Made by a program: the position numbers and the translations under genes. A DNA stretch of 64,000 bases from Pseudomonas frederiksbergensis (GTDB taxonomy: Bacteria > Pseudomonadota > Gammaproteobacteria > Pseudomonadales > Pseudomonadaceae). The DNA lies in the NCBI RefSeq assembly GCF_003732705.1, contig NZ_MOBR01000006.1, positions 415,287-479,286 of the forward strand. Direction: 5' to 3'. The notes beneath the pieces were generated by a model, which worked only from the letters and a program-made list of their open reading frames with translations, was not told where the DNA came from and did not search any database. Of the stretch, positions 28,280-36,736 are shown piece by piece; position 1 is the first letter of the stretch, and every line of letters begins with the position of its first letter.

Positions 28280-29434
28280 TTACTCCCCTTTGCCGCTGTA
28301 AGCCTTGTCAGCTGTCTGAGCGGGGGCCGGGTTCTTGCTAACGTTGGTTGCTTCCGTGGCCTTGACTTCAACGCCAGGCTTGACGAATTGCAGCCCTTCG
28401 GTGATCAGGCGATCGCCCGCCTTGAGACCATCTTCGATCAGCCATTGGCTACCGACGGTGCGGCTGGCCTTGAGCTGACGCAGCTCGACTTTGTTGTCCG
28501 GACCGACGACCAGTGCGGTCGGGGTGCCTTTGAGGTCGCGGGTCACGCCTTGTTGCGGCGCCAGGATCGCTGCGCTGTTCACGCCGGATTGCAGCTGGGC
28601 GTGAACGAACATGCCCGGCAGCAGGGTGTGATCAGGGTTAGGAAACACGGCGCGCAAAGTGACGGAACCGGTGGTCTGGTCAACCGAGACTTCGGAGAAC
28701 TCCAGTTTGCCGTCCTGCTTGTACTGGCTGCCGTCTTCCAGGGTCAGCTTGACCGCGGCCGAGTTGTCGCCAGCCTTTTGCAGGCGACCGCTTTCCAGCT
28801 CGCGGCGCAGCTCAAGCAGCTCGACCGAAGACTGGGTCACGTCGACGTAGATCGGGTCCAACTGCTGAATGACCGCCATCGCGTCGGTCTGGCCGCTGGT
28901 GACCAGTGCACCTTCGGTCACCGACGAACGGCCGATACGACCGGTGATCGGTGCGTAGACCTTGGTGTAGCGCACGTTGATCTGGGCCGATTGCAGGGTT
29001 GCTTCCGACTGCAAGCGATTGGCCGTGGCGGTGTCGTATTCCTGACGGCTGACGGCTTGCTCGTTGACCAATTGCTTATAGCGATCGGAGATCGACTTGG
29101 TCTGTTGCAGGTTGGCTTCGGCGCTTTTCAGGGTGGCCTCATAGACCGACGGATCGATCTGATAGAGCTGCTGGCCAGCCTTGACGTCGCCACCTTCCTT
29201 GAACAGACGCTTGAGAATGATGCCGTTGACCTGTGGGCGAACTTCGGCGATGCGGTACGCACTGGTACGGCCTGGAAGTTCGGATGTCAGGGTAAAGGCT
29301 TGAGGTTGCAGGGTAACGACGCCGACCTGAGGGGCGGGAGCGGCAGGAGGTGCCTCTTCCTTTTTACATCCGCTGAGCAGCGATGCGAGGGCGACGGCAG
29401 TGACCAGAGCGGTAACAGCTGGCTTGAATTGCAT
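28280..29434 (-). CDS. emhA: RND efflux periplasmic adaptor lipoprotein (EmhA/TtgA/MexA family)
   Basis: Encodes 384 residues with lipobox LLSGC (Cys23), the membrane-fusion protein that links pump and channel. The barrel-sandwich segment GRTSAYRIAEVRPQVNGIIL, the alpha-hairpin around residues 95-165 and the beta-barrel region VYAPITGRIGRSSVTEGALV are all present. I start it at MQFKPAV (29434); twelve extra upstream codons do not fit a signal peptide. It is the first gene of the operon, divergent from emhR over a conserved operator. Confidence 0.95.
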   Translation of the reverse strand: MQFKPAVTALVTAVALASLLSGCKKEEAPPAAPAPQVGVVTLQPQAFTLTSELPGRTSAYRIAEVRPQVNGIILKRLFKEGGDVKAGQQLYQIDPSVYEATLKSAEANLQQTKSISDRYKQLVNEQAVSRQEYDTATANRLQSEATLQSAQINVRYTKVYAPITGRIGRSSVTEGALVTSGQTDAMAVIQQLDPIYVDVTQSSVELLELRRELESGRLQKAGDNSAAVKLTLEDGSQYKQDGKLEFSEVSVDQTTGSVTLRAVFPNPDHTLLPGMFVHAQLQSGVNSAAILAPQQGVTRDLKGTPTALVVGPDNKVELRQLKASRTVGSQWLIEDGLKAGDRLITEGLQFVKPGVEVKATEATNVSKNPAPAQTADKAYSGKGE

Positions 29435-29521
29435 GAAAATCCTCGGGTCAGGCGCGCAAAATGCGCACAAGAAATGTGGAAGGGTAAAAAATGTGCGCTG
29501 AGTGGATAAGTAGCTTGCTAA

Positions 29522-29557
29522 GGAATATACTTACGTTCATGGTTGTTTGTAAATACC
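29522..29557. promoter_or_regulatory. EmhR/TtgR operator in the emhA-emhR divergent promoter
   Basis: On the minus strand this reads TATTTACAAACAACCATGAA followed by CGTAAGTATATTCC. It is nearly the same as the TtgR operator described for P. putida ttgABC. The imperfect inverted repeat TTTACAAAC/TACGTTCATG sits between the two start codons and should control both genes. Confidence 0.85.
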
Positions 29558-29699
29558 TTGGCTGCGTACCCACACCGTTACAAACGCCGTTCAAAGGTTT
29601 GAATTGTAGGCCGGGGACGATTCCCAAGAGCGTTCGCCCCACTTTTATTCAGCGCTTGTTCAGACATCGCTGAAGCATCCTGATTGAGGTTGTACTGCC

Positions 29700-30332
29700 A
29701 TGGTCCGTCGTACCAAAGAGGAAGCTCAAGAAACCCGTAGCCAGATACTCGAAGCGGCAGAAAAAGCCTTTTATGAACGGGGCGTAGCGCGCACGACGCT
29801 GTCGGACATCGCCACCCTGGCTGGCGTCACTCGCGGGGCTATCTACTGGCATTTCAGCAACAAGGCGGACCTGGTGCAGGCGATGCTCGATACCCTGCAT
29901 GAACCACTGGATGAAATGGCCAAGGCCAGCGAGAGCGAGCACGAACTCGATCCGCTGGGCTGCATGCGCAAGTTGCTGACTCATTTGTTTCATCAAGTTG
30001 CCCTGGACCCGAAAACCCGACGCATCAACGAGATTCTGTTTCATAAGTGCGAATTCACCGATGAAATGTGTGACCTGCGCCAGCAGCGCCGGGCGGTGAG
30101 TCTGGACTGTAATGTGCGAATTGCCCTGGCCCTGACCAATGCCGTGAATCGCGGCCAGTTGCCGGCCGATCTCGACACGGCTCGCGCGGCGATCAGCCTG
30201 CATGCTTACATCGACGGCATCCTGTACCAGTGGCTGCTGGCCCCGGACAGCTTTGAGCTGCACATCGAAGCCGAGCGCTGGGTCGATACGGGGCTAGATA
30301 TGCTGCGCCTGAGCCCCAGCCTGCGCAAATGA
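29700..30332 (+). CDS. emhR: TetR-family repressor of the efflux operon (EmhR/TtgR)
   Basis: Encodes 210 residues. The N-terminal TetR HTH covers about residues 10-57 ([17 protein letters not shown], then [20 protein letters not shown]). The C-terminal ligand domain is large and binds drugs and plant phenolics in TtgR. The N-terminus [13 protein letters not shown] matches TtgR/AcrR/NalC-like repressors of ttgABC. It is divergent from emhA and shares its operator. A bidirectional terminator lies about 170 bp downstream. Confidence 0.94.
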   Translation: MVRRTKEEAQETRSQILEAAEKAFYERGVARTTLSDIATLAGVTRGAIYWHFSNKADLVQAMLDTLHEPLDEMAKASESEHELDPLGCMRKLLTHLFHQVALDPKTRRINEILFHKCEFTDEMCDLRQQRRAVSLDCNVRIALALTNAVNRGQLPADLDTARAAISLHAYIDGILYQWLLAPDSFELHIEAERWVDTGLDMLRLSPSLRK

Positions 30333-30500
30333 AACAAAATGCGGAATTGGGCCCGGTTGTGTCAACTCGGCACGCGGGCTCAAGCAGACTTCTTGTCTTG
30401 AAGTGCTTTTATATACGGACTAGTAGCAGGTTGATAGGTAGCGAGCTACGTATTTTGTAGGGATTTTGTGTCCGTACTGTGAATACCTGTGACAAACAGT

Positions 30501-30537
30501 AAAAAAAAGCCCCGGCTCTTTCGAGTCGGGGCTTTTT
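30501..30537. terminator. Bidirectional terminator between emhR and xenB
   Basis: Stem AAAAAGCCCCGGCTC pairs with GAGTCGGGGCTTTTT around a TTTC loop, with A/T runs on both sides. It serves the convergent emhR and xenB. Confidence 0.93.
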
Positions 30538-30575
30538 CATGACGGCTGACGCAGGGTTTGCGCCAACGGACATCC

Positions 30576-31625
30576 TTACAGCGTCGGGTAGTCGATATAA
30601 CCGACCGGACCCTTGGCGTAGAACAGTTCTGGACGCGCTTCATTCAGCGGTGCATCGGCTTTCAAGCGCGCCGGCAAATCCGGGTTGGCAATGAACGGCA
30701 CACCAAACGCGACCGCATCAGCTTTGCCGGTGGCCAGCCACTGGTTGGCGCTGTCCTTGGTGAAGCGTTCGTTGGCGATGTACGGGCCGCCAAAGGCTGC
30801 TTTCAACTGTGGACCCAGGCTGTCGCCGGCTTCTTTCTCGCGGGAGCAAATGAACGCGATGCCACGCTTGCCCAATTCACGAGCCACATAGGTGAAGGTC
30901 TCGGACAGGTTGTCGTCGCCCATGTCATGGGAATCGGCCCGTGGTGCCAAGTGCACGCCGACACGGCCGGCGCCCCAGACTTCAATGGCGGCGTCCGTCA
31001 CTTCCAGCAGCAGACGCGCACGGTTTTCCAGGGAGCCGCCGTAGTTATCGGTGCGCTGGTTGGTGCTGCTTTGCAGGAACTGGTCGAGCAGGTAGCCGTT
31101 GGCACCGTGGATTTCCACGCCGTCAAAACCGGCAGCCTTGGCGTTTTCCGCGCCAACGCGGTAAGCGTCGACGACGTCTGCAATTTCAGCGATTTCCAGC
31201 GCGCGCGGCGTCGGGTAGTCGGCCAATGGACGAACCAGGCTGACGTGACCCTTAGGCTGGATGGCGCTCGGTGCGACCGGTGCTTCGCCGTTCAGGTACG
31301 ACGGGTGGGAAACCCGGCCGACGTGCCACAGTTGCAGGACAATCTTGCCGCCGGCAGCGTGGACCGCTTTGGTCACGTTGGCCCAGCCACGCACTTGGTC
31401 GTTGGACCAGATGCCCGGGGTGTCCGGGTAGCCGACGCCCATTGGCGTGACCGAGGTGGCCTCGCTGAGGATCAGGCCGGCCGAGGCACGTTGTACGTAG
31501 TATTCGGCCATCAGCGCGTTCGGCACACGGCCTTCGTCGGCGCGGCAGCGGGTCAGCGGCGCCATGATGATGCGGTTGGCCAACTCGAGGTCGCCCAGTT
31601 TGATCGGATCGAAAATAGTCGTCAT
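30576..31625 (-). CDS. xenB: Xenobiotic reductase B, old yellow enzyme family alkene/nitroester reductase
   Basis: Encodes a 349-residue FMN-dependent TIM-barrel reductase, the same length as P. fluorescens I-C XenB. It reduces activated alkenes, nitrate esters and nitroaromatics with NAD(P)H. The N-terminus IFDPIKLGDLELANRIIMAP, QLWHVGRVSHP, the substrate-binding IHGANGYLLDQF (His-x-x-Asn) and RTDNYGGSLENRAR are diagnostic. It is the third gene of an arsR-MFS-xenB unit, 21 bp after the MFS gene. That suggests induction by an electrophile sensed by the ArsR protein. Confidence 0.93.
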   Translation of the reverse strand: MTTIFDPIKLGDLELANRIIMAPLTRCRADEGRVPNALMAEYYVQRASAGLILSEATSVTPMGVGYPDTPGIWSNDQVRGWANVTKAVHAAGGKIVLQLWHVGRVSHPSYLNGEAPVAPSAIQPKGHVSLVRPLADYPTPRALEIAEIADVVDAYRVGAENAKAAGFDGVEIHGANGYLLDQFLQSSTNQRTDNYGGSLENRARLLLEVTDAAIEVWGAGRVGVHLAPRADSHDMGDDNLSETFTYVARELGKRGIAFICSREKEAGDSLGPQLKAAFGGPYIANERFTKDSANQWLATGKADAVAFGVPFIANPDLPARLKADAPLNEARPELFYAKGPVGYIDYPTL

Positions 31626-31646
31626 GAAATAGCTCTCTTTTGAAGA

Positions 31647-32816
31647 TCAATGAGTAGTGGCAGGGGCCAGTTCGGGATCGCCGCTCTGACGGAAAGTAAT
31701 CAGGGTCACCAGCAGGGCGAGTACCGCCAGTGCGGCGGCCGCGAGGGGCACGCTGGTCAGGCCGAAACCATGGGCGATGACGCTGCCGCCAACCCAGGCT
31801 CCGAGTGCGTTGCCGACGTTGAACGCGCCGATATTCAGGGTCGACACCAGGTTGGGTGCCGCTTTGCCGAAGGTCACCACGTTCACTTGCAGGGCCGGGA
31901 CGGCGGCGAAGCACGCGGTGGCCCAGAGGAACAGGGTGATTTCGGTCGGGATCACGGCCACGCTGGTCCAGGTCAGCACGGTGGACACCACGGCCATGGT
32001 GATGAACACACCGATCAGCGTCGCCGCCATGCCTTTGTCAGCCAGCTTGCCGCCGATGATGTTGCCGACGGTCAGGCCGAGGCCGATGAGCATCAGGGTC
32101 CAGGTCACGCCCCGTGGCGAGACACCGGTGACTTCGCCCAGCAGCGGTGCTACATAGGTGAACAAGGTGAAGACCGATGCAGCGAACAACGCAGTCATGC
32201 TCAGTGACAGCCAGATCCCGGCACCTTTGAGGGCGCGCAGTTCGGCGCGCATGTCGAGTTTTTCTTCGTCGCGCTTGGCCGGCAGGAAGCGGATCAGACC
32301 GATCAGTGCGATCACGCCGATCACGGTCACCGCCCAGAAGGTCGAACGCCAGCCGTATTGTTGGCCGAGCGCCGTGCCCAGCGGTACGCCGAGGACGTTG
32401 GCCAGGGTCAGGCCGGTGAACATCAAAGCCACCGCCGAAGCACGTTTGTTGGCCGGCACCAGGCCTGCCGCCACCACTGAACCGATGCCGAAGAACGCAC
32501 CGTGGCACAGGGCGGTGACCACACGGGCGAACATCAACACGTTGTAGTCACTGGCCAGGGCGCACAGCAGGTTGCCGATGATGAAAATTCCCATCAACGC
32601 TACCAGAGCGGCCTTGCGCGGGAGTCGGGCGGTGGCCAGTGCCATGAACGGCGCACCGATGGCCACGCCCAGGGCGTAACCGGTCACCAGCCAACCGGCG
32701 CCCGGGATCGACACACCAAGATCGGCTGCCACATCGGGCAGCAGGCCCATGATGACGAACTCGGTGGTGCCGATGGCGAAGGCGCTCAGGGCCAGAATGA
32801 GTAGCGAGAGGGGCAT
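31647..32816 (-). CDS. MFS drug/sugar-efflux type transporter (DHA1, AraJ/YdhP-like)
   Basis: Encodes 389 residues and 12 TM. The N-terminus MPLSLLILALSAFAIGTTEF and FVIMGLLPDVAADLGVSIP are typical of the DHA1 group that includes AraJ and YdhP. ALCHGAFFGIGSVVAAGLVP is in TM4-5. The start is taken at ATG 32816, 2 bp after the arsR stop. An in-frame extension that overlaps the regulator is rejected. It probably exports the compound that induces the operon, or the XenB product. The substrate is unknown. Confidence 0.87.
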   Translation of the reverse strand: MPLSLLILALSAFAIGTTEFVIMGLLPDVAADLGVSIPGAGWLVTGYALGVAIGAPFMALATARLPRKAALVALMGIFIIGNLLCALASDYNVLMFARVVTALCHGAFFGIGSVVAAGLVPANKRASAVALMFTGLTLANVLGVPLGTALGQQYGWRSTFWAVTVIGVIALIGLIRFLPAKRDEEKLDMRAELRALKGAGIWLSLSMTALFAASVFTLFTYVAPLLGEVTGVSPRGVTWTLMLIGLGLTVGNIIGGKLADKGMAATLIGVFITMAVVSTVLTWTSVAVIPTEITLFLWATACFAAVPALQVNVVTFGKAAPNLVSTLNIGAFNVGNALGAWVGGSVIAHGFGLTSVPLAAAALAVLALLVTLITFRQSGDPELAPATTH

Positions 32817-32818
32817 TG

Positions 32819-33139
32819 TTAATTCCTTGTCGGAGCGCTGAGCTCTTTGACGATGGCGTCGAGGGCCGCCTGGATCACGTCCTCGTTGCGTTTGAAGAAG
32901 TGCCATTGACCGGCTTTCTGGCTGCTGATCAGACCCGCACGTTGCAACGTCGCCAAATGCGCGGACACCGTCGACTGCGACAGGCCGCAGCGTTGATCGA
33001 TCTGCCCGGCGCAAATGCCGTATTCGTGGTTGTGGATCTGTTCCGGGAACTGGACCTTGGGGTCTTTCAGCCAGATGAGGATGTCTCGGCGTACTGGGTG
33101 TGCCAGGGCTTTTATTATTTCGTCGAGGTCGATGGTCAT
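32819..33139 (-). CDS. ArsR-family transcriptional regulator
   Basis: Encodes 106 residues of winged-helix ArsR/SmtB fold (IIKALAHPVRRDILIWL, RCGLSQSTVSAHLATLQRAG). The metal-binding CxC/CxxD alpha3 site of arsenite sensors is absent. Two cysteines flank the recognition region (GICAGQIDQRCG), so thiol-based sensing of electrophiles is possible. It heads the MFS-xenB operon. The 171-bp region upstream, shared with acpH, carries several near-identical palindromes that are good operator candidates. Confidence 0.9.
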   Translation of the reverse strand: MTIDLDEIIKALAHPVRRDILIWLKDPKVQFPEQIHNHEYGICAGQIDQRCGLSQSTVSAHLATLQRAGLISSQKAGQWHFFKRNEDVIQAALDAIVKELSAPTRN

Positions 33140-33169
33140 GGTTTGGGCTCGTGATGAGTAAAACGCTAT

Positions 33170-33266
33170 ATCGCGATGGGGCGAACTTTAAATCGGTCTA
33201 TCACGATATACCAATATGATTTTGGTCTGACGACCGTGTAAATCGGTATATCGGGTTATAACGATA
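33170..33266. promoter_or_regulatory. Cluster of ATATC/GATAT palindromes, candidate ArsR operators
   Basis: Three related sites are visible: ATCGCGAT (33170-33177), GGTCTATC-AC-GATATACC (about 33195-33212) and GGTATATC-GG-GTTATAAC (about 33245-33262, with an inner TATCG-N8-CGATA). They are spaced by roughly 30 and 50 bp between divergent arsR and acpH. Confidence 0.6.
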
Positions 33267-33310
33267 CGTAGGGTGTAACGATACGGATGGGCAGTGCTAA
33301 GCTGCGCGAC

Positions 33311-33880
33311 ATGAATTATCTCGCACATCTGCACCTCGGTGGCCAGCGCCCCGGTCAATGGCTCGGCAGTCTGTATGGCGATTTCGTCAAGGGACGGCTG
33401 CAAGGGCAGTTCGACCCGGAGATCGAAGCGGCCATCCAGCTGCATCGCAGCATCGACGTCTTTACCGACCGCCATCCGTTGGTAGACGTCGCGTTGTCAC
33501 GGTTTTCCATCACCCGTCGGCGTTATGCCGGGATTGTCCTCGATGTGTTTTTCGATCACTGTCTGGCCCGGGATTGGACGCTCTACTCGGATCAGCCGCT
33601 GGCGCAGTTCACCTCGGACGTTTACCGGGTGCTGTCCAGCGAGCCGCAGTTGCCGGAGCGCCTGGCGCAAATCGCGCCGCACATGGTGGCCAATGACTGG
33701 TTGGGCTCTTATGAGGATTTCGAGGTGCTGGCGCAGGTGCTGCGGGGGATTTCCCGGCGGTTGACCAAGCCTGAGGAACTGGCCGGGGCGATGCAGGAGT
33801 TGCGGGTGTTGTATGAGCCGTTGAGTGATGACTTCCGGCTGTTCTATCCACAGCTGCAGGATTTCGCCCAAAACCGCTGA
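33311..33880 (+). CDS. acpH: Acyl carrier protein phosphodiesterase
   Basis: Encodes 189 residues (E. coli AcpH is 193). It removes the 4'-phosphopantetheine group from acyl carrier protein, and the fold is HD-domain-like. MNYLAHLHLGG at the N-terminus, LGSLYGDFVKGRL and FDHCLARDW are conserved. I start it at MNYLAH, although the ribosome site is poor. An eight-codon upstream extension is possible. It is divergent from the arsR operon and ends at a REP doublet. Confidence 0.88.
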   Translation: MNYLAHLHLGGQRPGQWLGSLYGDFVKGRLQGQFDPEIEAAIQLHRSIDVFTDRHPLVDVALSRFSITRRRYAGIVLDVFFDHCLARDWTLYSDQPLAQFTSDVYRVLSSEPQLPERLAQIAPHMVANDWLGSYEDFEVLAQVLRGISRRLTKPEELAGAMQELRVLYEPLSDDFRLFYPQLQDFAQNR

Positions 33881-33890
33881 CTCACATCCC

Positions 33891-33979
33891 TGTAGGAGCA
33901 AAGCTTGCTCGCGATTGGGTCACCGCGGTTGATCTGGTGACCGCGTTATCGTTCATCGCGAGCAAGCTTTGCTCCTACA
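33891..33979. repeat. REP doublet (REPIN), GTAGGAGCAAAGCTTGCTCGCGA type
   Basis: An inverted pair about 40 bp apart, between convergent acpH and olsA. It belongs to a third sequence class (GCAAAGCTTGC core). Confidence 0.92.
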
Positions 33980-33989
33980 GAAAACGGGA

Positions 33990-34784
33990 TCAGGCGGCGA
34001 TGAGTTCGCCGGCACGTCGTGGTTCTGCCGGTTTCGCCACTTCACCAAACAACGCCCTCTGCACCGCCTGCTGCGCCTCGAACGCCAGCGCTGCACGCTC
34101 GCGACCTTCGCACGCAATCGGCTTGAGTACGTGAATCTCCACCTCGCCCCGATCATTGGCAAACAAACGCATCAGGTGCGAGAGCAAATCATCATCGCCA
34201 ATAAACGGCGCCAGCGAATCGATTTCCCCATCGCGCAGATACCGGATCGCCACCGGTTGCATCGGCACTTGCGCATCAATCGCCGCTGACAACAGGCGAC
34301 CGTGGAACGTACGCAACGAACGGCCATCGGTGGTGGTGCCTTCCGGGAACATCAACAACGGGTGTTGTTGCTCCAGATGGCGAGTCATCTGTTTGCGGAT
34401 CAACTGGCTGTCGCCCGAGCCGCGACGGATAAACAAACTGCCAGCCTTGGCCGCCAACCAACCGGCCACCGGCCAGGTGCGCACTTCGGCCTTGGACAGG
34501 AACGACAGCGGCGTGATCATGCCCAGCAGCGGGATGTCGGTCCAGGACACGTGGTTGCTGACCCACAGCATCGGCGTCTTTGGCAGCTCGCCATGAACCG
34601 TTACGCGAAAGGGCAGGGCGTTGCTCAACCGCGCCATGAAAAACCGCGACCAGCGCTGGCGACGGACCATCGAATGGGCAATCCCGGCACGTTCGAACAA
34701 ACCGAACACGCTGGCCATGGTTAAGCCCAACGCCACCACAAACAGCACTCGCGCAATTCGCGCGTACACCCGAAGGCGGCTCAT
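33990..34784 (-). CDS. olsA: Lyso-ornithine lipid O-acyltransferase OlsA (PlsC family)
   Basis: Encodes 264 residues of the 1-acylglycerol-3-phosphate acyltransferase family. An N-terminal TM helix is followed by NHVSWTDIPLLG (HX4D catalytic motif) near residue 78 and FPEGTTTDGRSL near residue 155. Paired with OlsB it adds the second acyl chain to make ornithine lipid in the inner membrane. The ATG overlaps the olsB stop by one base. An in-frame extension into olsB is rejected. The two-gene olsBA order matches P. aeruginosa. Confidence 0.92.
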   Translation of the reverse strand: MSRLRVYARIARVLFVVALGLTMASVFGLFERAGIAHSMVRRQRWSRFFMARLSNALPFRVTVHGELPKTPMLWVSNHVSWTDIPLLGMITPLSFLSKAEVRTWPVAGWLAAKAGSLFIRRGSGDSQLIRKQMTRHLEQQHPLLMFPEGTTTDGRSLRTFHGRLLSAAIDAQVPMQPVAIRYLRDGEIDSLAPFIGDDDLLSHLMRLFANDRGEVEIHVLKPIACEGRERAALAFEAQQAVQRALFGEVAKPAEPRRAGELIAA

Positions 34785-35539
34785 TACATGGCCGCCTTGA
34801 AGTGTTTGGCGTAACGCGGGCAGAGTTCGTCGCGTTTGAGCAGGATGAACACGTCGGCGACCTGGAAGTCCTCGTCCCAGCACGGCTCGCCACAGATCTT
34901 CGCGCCCAGGCGCATATAGGCCTTGAGCAGTGGCGGCATTTCCGCAATCACGTTGGACGGCAGATCTAACACAGGCAGCGGTTTTTTCGGCTCGGCCCGC
35001 AGGTGTTCGGTGCACAAGTAGCGTTCGCGCAGGCGCTGCATGATGGCGTGGGCCTGAATCCCGCCGTCCTGCATCGGAATGCTCGCGCAACCCATCAAAT
35101 AGCTGTAGCCGCCCTGATTGAGGACTTCGGCCAGTTCACCCCAAAGCACGGCGATGGTGCCGCCGCTGCGGTAGGCCGGGTCGACGCAGGTGCGACCGAT
35201 TTCCAGGATCGGGCCTTTAAGAGAAACCAGGCCGTGCAAGCTGAATTCTTCTTCGCTGTAGAACTTGCCCAGGCTGCTCGCGGCGGTGTGGTCGAGCAAA
35301 CGGGTGGTGGCTACCAAACGGCCGCTGTTCAAGTCACGTACGCCGATGTGGGCGCAGTGAACATCATAGTCATCCATGTCCAGGCCGCGTTCCGCGCCTT
35401 TCAGCTTGGCGTTGAATTCGCCGCTGAACACGTTGAAGCGCAGGGCCTGGGCTTCCTGCAAAGCCTCGCTGCCGATCAGGCGTTCGGCTTGCAGGCGGCG
35501 TTCATTGCCGGTGTCGCTGATGCGGGCGATCTGAGTCAT
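34784..35539 (-). CDS. olsB: L-ornithine N(alpha)-acyltransferase OlsB
   Basis: Encodes 251 residues of GNAT-like fold. It transfers a 3-hydroxyacyl chain from ACP to ornithine, the first step of ornithine-lipid synthesis. [18 protein letters not shown] near residue 30, [17 protein letters not shown] near 120 and [16 protein letters not shown] near 150 are family hallmarks. Ornithine lipids replace phospholipids under phosphate limitation. olsBA is phosphate-regulated in P. aeruginosa, and a candidate Pho box lies 120 bp upstream. Confidence 0.93.
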   Translation of the reverse strand: MTQIARISDTGNERRLQAERLIGSEALQEAQALRFNVFSGEFNAKLKGAERGLDMDDYDVHCAHIGVRDLNSGRLVATTRLLDHTAASSLGKFYSEEEFSLHGLVSLKGPILEIGRTCVDPAYRSGGTIAVLWGELAEVLNQGGYSYLMGCASIPMQDGGIQAHAIMQRLRERYLCTEHLRAEPKKPLPVLDLPSNVIAEMPPLLKAYMRLGAKICGEPCWDEDFQVADVFILLKRDELCPRYAKHFKAAM

Positions 35540-35658
35540 TGTGAATCTCCGTACGGGCCGGGCACCCGTCGTGGGTTGCAGCCGATCGACTTTCTTTATG
35601 CAGCCGTGTTGTGCAAAGTCAGGCTATGTAGCCCCGGTGTCATCGCCATGAAGCTTTG

Positions 35659-35676
35659 GTGATGCTTATATGACAG
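35659..35676 (-). promoter_or_regulatory. Candidate Pho box upstream of olsBA
   Basis: The minus strand reads CTGTCATATAAGCATCAC. The first half is a perfect CTGTCAT with an AT-rich 4-bp spacer. The second half (GCATCAC) matches the consensus at 4 of 7 positions. It ends 18 bp before the divergent gene at 35694. Confidence 0.5.
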
Positions 35677-35693
35677 CCCACAAGGAGCCTCTA

Positions 35694-36581
35694 ATGCCCT
35701 GGCAAACCCTGCTCAATCGCCGCGAACGCCTGCCCGCCAACGCGGACCTGGCCGAAGGTTTTGCGACCTTGTTGCATCAGTTGGGCACGGTCACGCCGTT
35801 CGAACTGGCGGTGGCCGGCGCACGTTTGATGGCGACGCCGGGGCTGGCGTTTCTGGTGGGTTATCAAGCGGCGTTACGCGTGCTGTGGCCGAGCGCGCCG
35901 CAGAGCCTCGGCGCCTTGTGCGCGACCGAACAACGCAGCCTGCGTCCGGCGGACATGCAGACCCGCCTCAAGGGCCTGCGCTTGAATGGGCGCAAGGATT
36001 TCGTCACCGCCGGCGATGCCGCCGACTGGCTGCTGATCGCCGCCCGCAGCGAAGAGCTTGGGGAAAATCCGCGACTGAGCCTCGCGGTGGTGTATCCCGG
36101 TGAGCCGGGTGTGCGCCTGGAAAAACTCCCTGCCATCGCGTTGATGCCGGACATCAGCCATGGCCGGGTATTTCTCGACAATGCCTTCTGCGAATTGCTG
36201 GCCGGGGATGGCTGGGATGCTTATGTCAAACCGTTCCGTACTCTGGAAGACGTCTATGTGTTGAGCGCCATGACCGCTTGGTTGTATGGCGTCGCTCAGG
36301 ACAGCGACTGGCCGCAAGGCCTGCAATTGCGGTTGCTGGCGCTGCTGGCCGGGTGTGCAGAAGCCAGTCGCCAGGCGCCGGGCAACCTGGCCGGGCATGT
36401 GTTGTTGGGTGGGTTGTTTGCGCAGTTTGAGGGGCTCAAGGCAGAGGTGAATCAGGCCTTGGCTGAAGGGCCGCCGTTGTGGGCGGCGATGTGGCAGCGG
36501 GATCAAGCGGTGATGGACCTCGCGGCGGGGGCGCGGGGGAAGCGGTTGGCCAAGGCGTTGGCGGGATCTTTGTCCGGCTGA
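35694..36581 (+). CDS. Short acyl-CoA dehydrogenase-like protein
   Basis: Encodes 295 residues, clearly shorter than typical acyl-CoA dehydrogenases (380-600). The middle shows the beta-domain style GLRLNGRKDFVTAGDAADWLL and a C-terminal helical region, so it resembles the ACAD fold with a reduced N-terminal domain. The usual catalytic Glu context is not obvious, and the activity may differ or be lost. ATG 35694 has AAGGAG at 7 bp spacing. It is divergent from olsB; co-regulation by the intervening Pho-like box is possible. Function unknown. Confidence 0.6.
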   Translation: MPWQTLLNRRERLPANADLAEGFATLLHQLGTVTPFELAVAGARLMATPGLAFLVGYQAALRVLWPSAPQSLGALCATEQRSLRPADMQTRLKGLRLNGRKDFVTAGDAADWLLIAARSEELGENPRLSLAVVYPGEPGVRLEKLPAIALMPDISHGRVFLDNAFCELLAGDGWDAYVKPFRTLEDVYVLSAMTAWLYGVAQDSDWPQGLQLRLLALLAGCAEASRQAPGNLAGHVLLGGLFAQFEGLKAEVNQALAEGPPLWAAMWQRDQAVMDLAAGARGKRLAKALAGSLSG

Positions 36582-36587
36582 CGGGCC

Positions 36588-36656
36588 TCTTCGCGGGCAA
36601 GCCTCGCTCCTACAGGGATCGCGCGGAACCTGTAGGAGCGAGGCTTGCCCGCGAAG
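36588..36656. repeat. REP doublet (REPIN), GTAGGAGCGAGGCTTGCCCGCGAA type
   Basis: A compact inverted pair with only about 20 bp between the arms, immediately after the acyl-CoA-dehydrogenase-like gene. Confidence 0.92.
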
Positions 36657-36736
36657 GCGTCATCATGGCCGACGCCAATCCAAAACTGTAACCATCCTCA
36701 ACTAACCTCAGCATGTCCATCCCCCGAGCCCCCACC

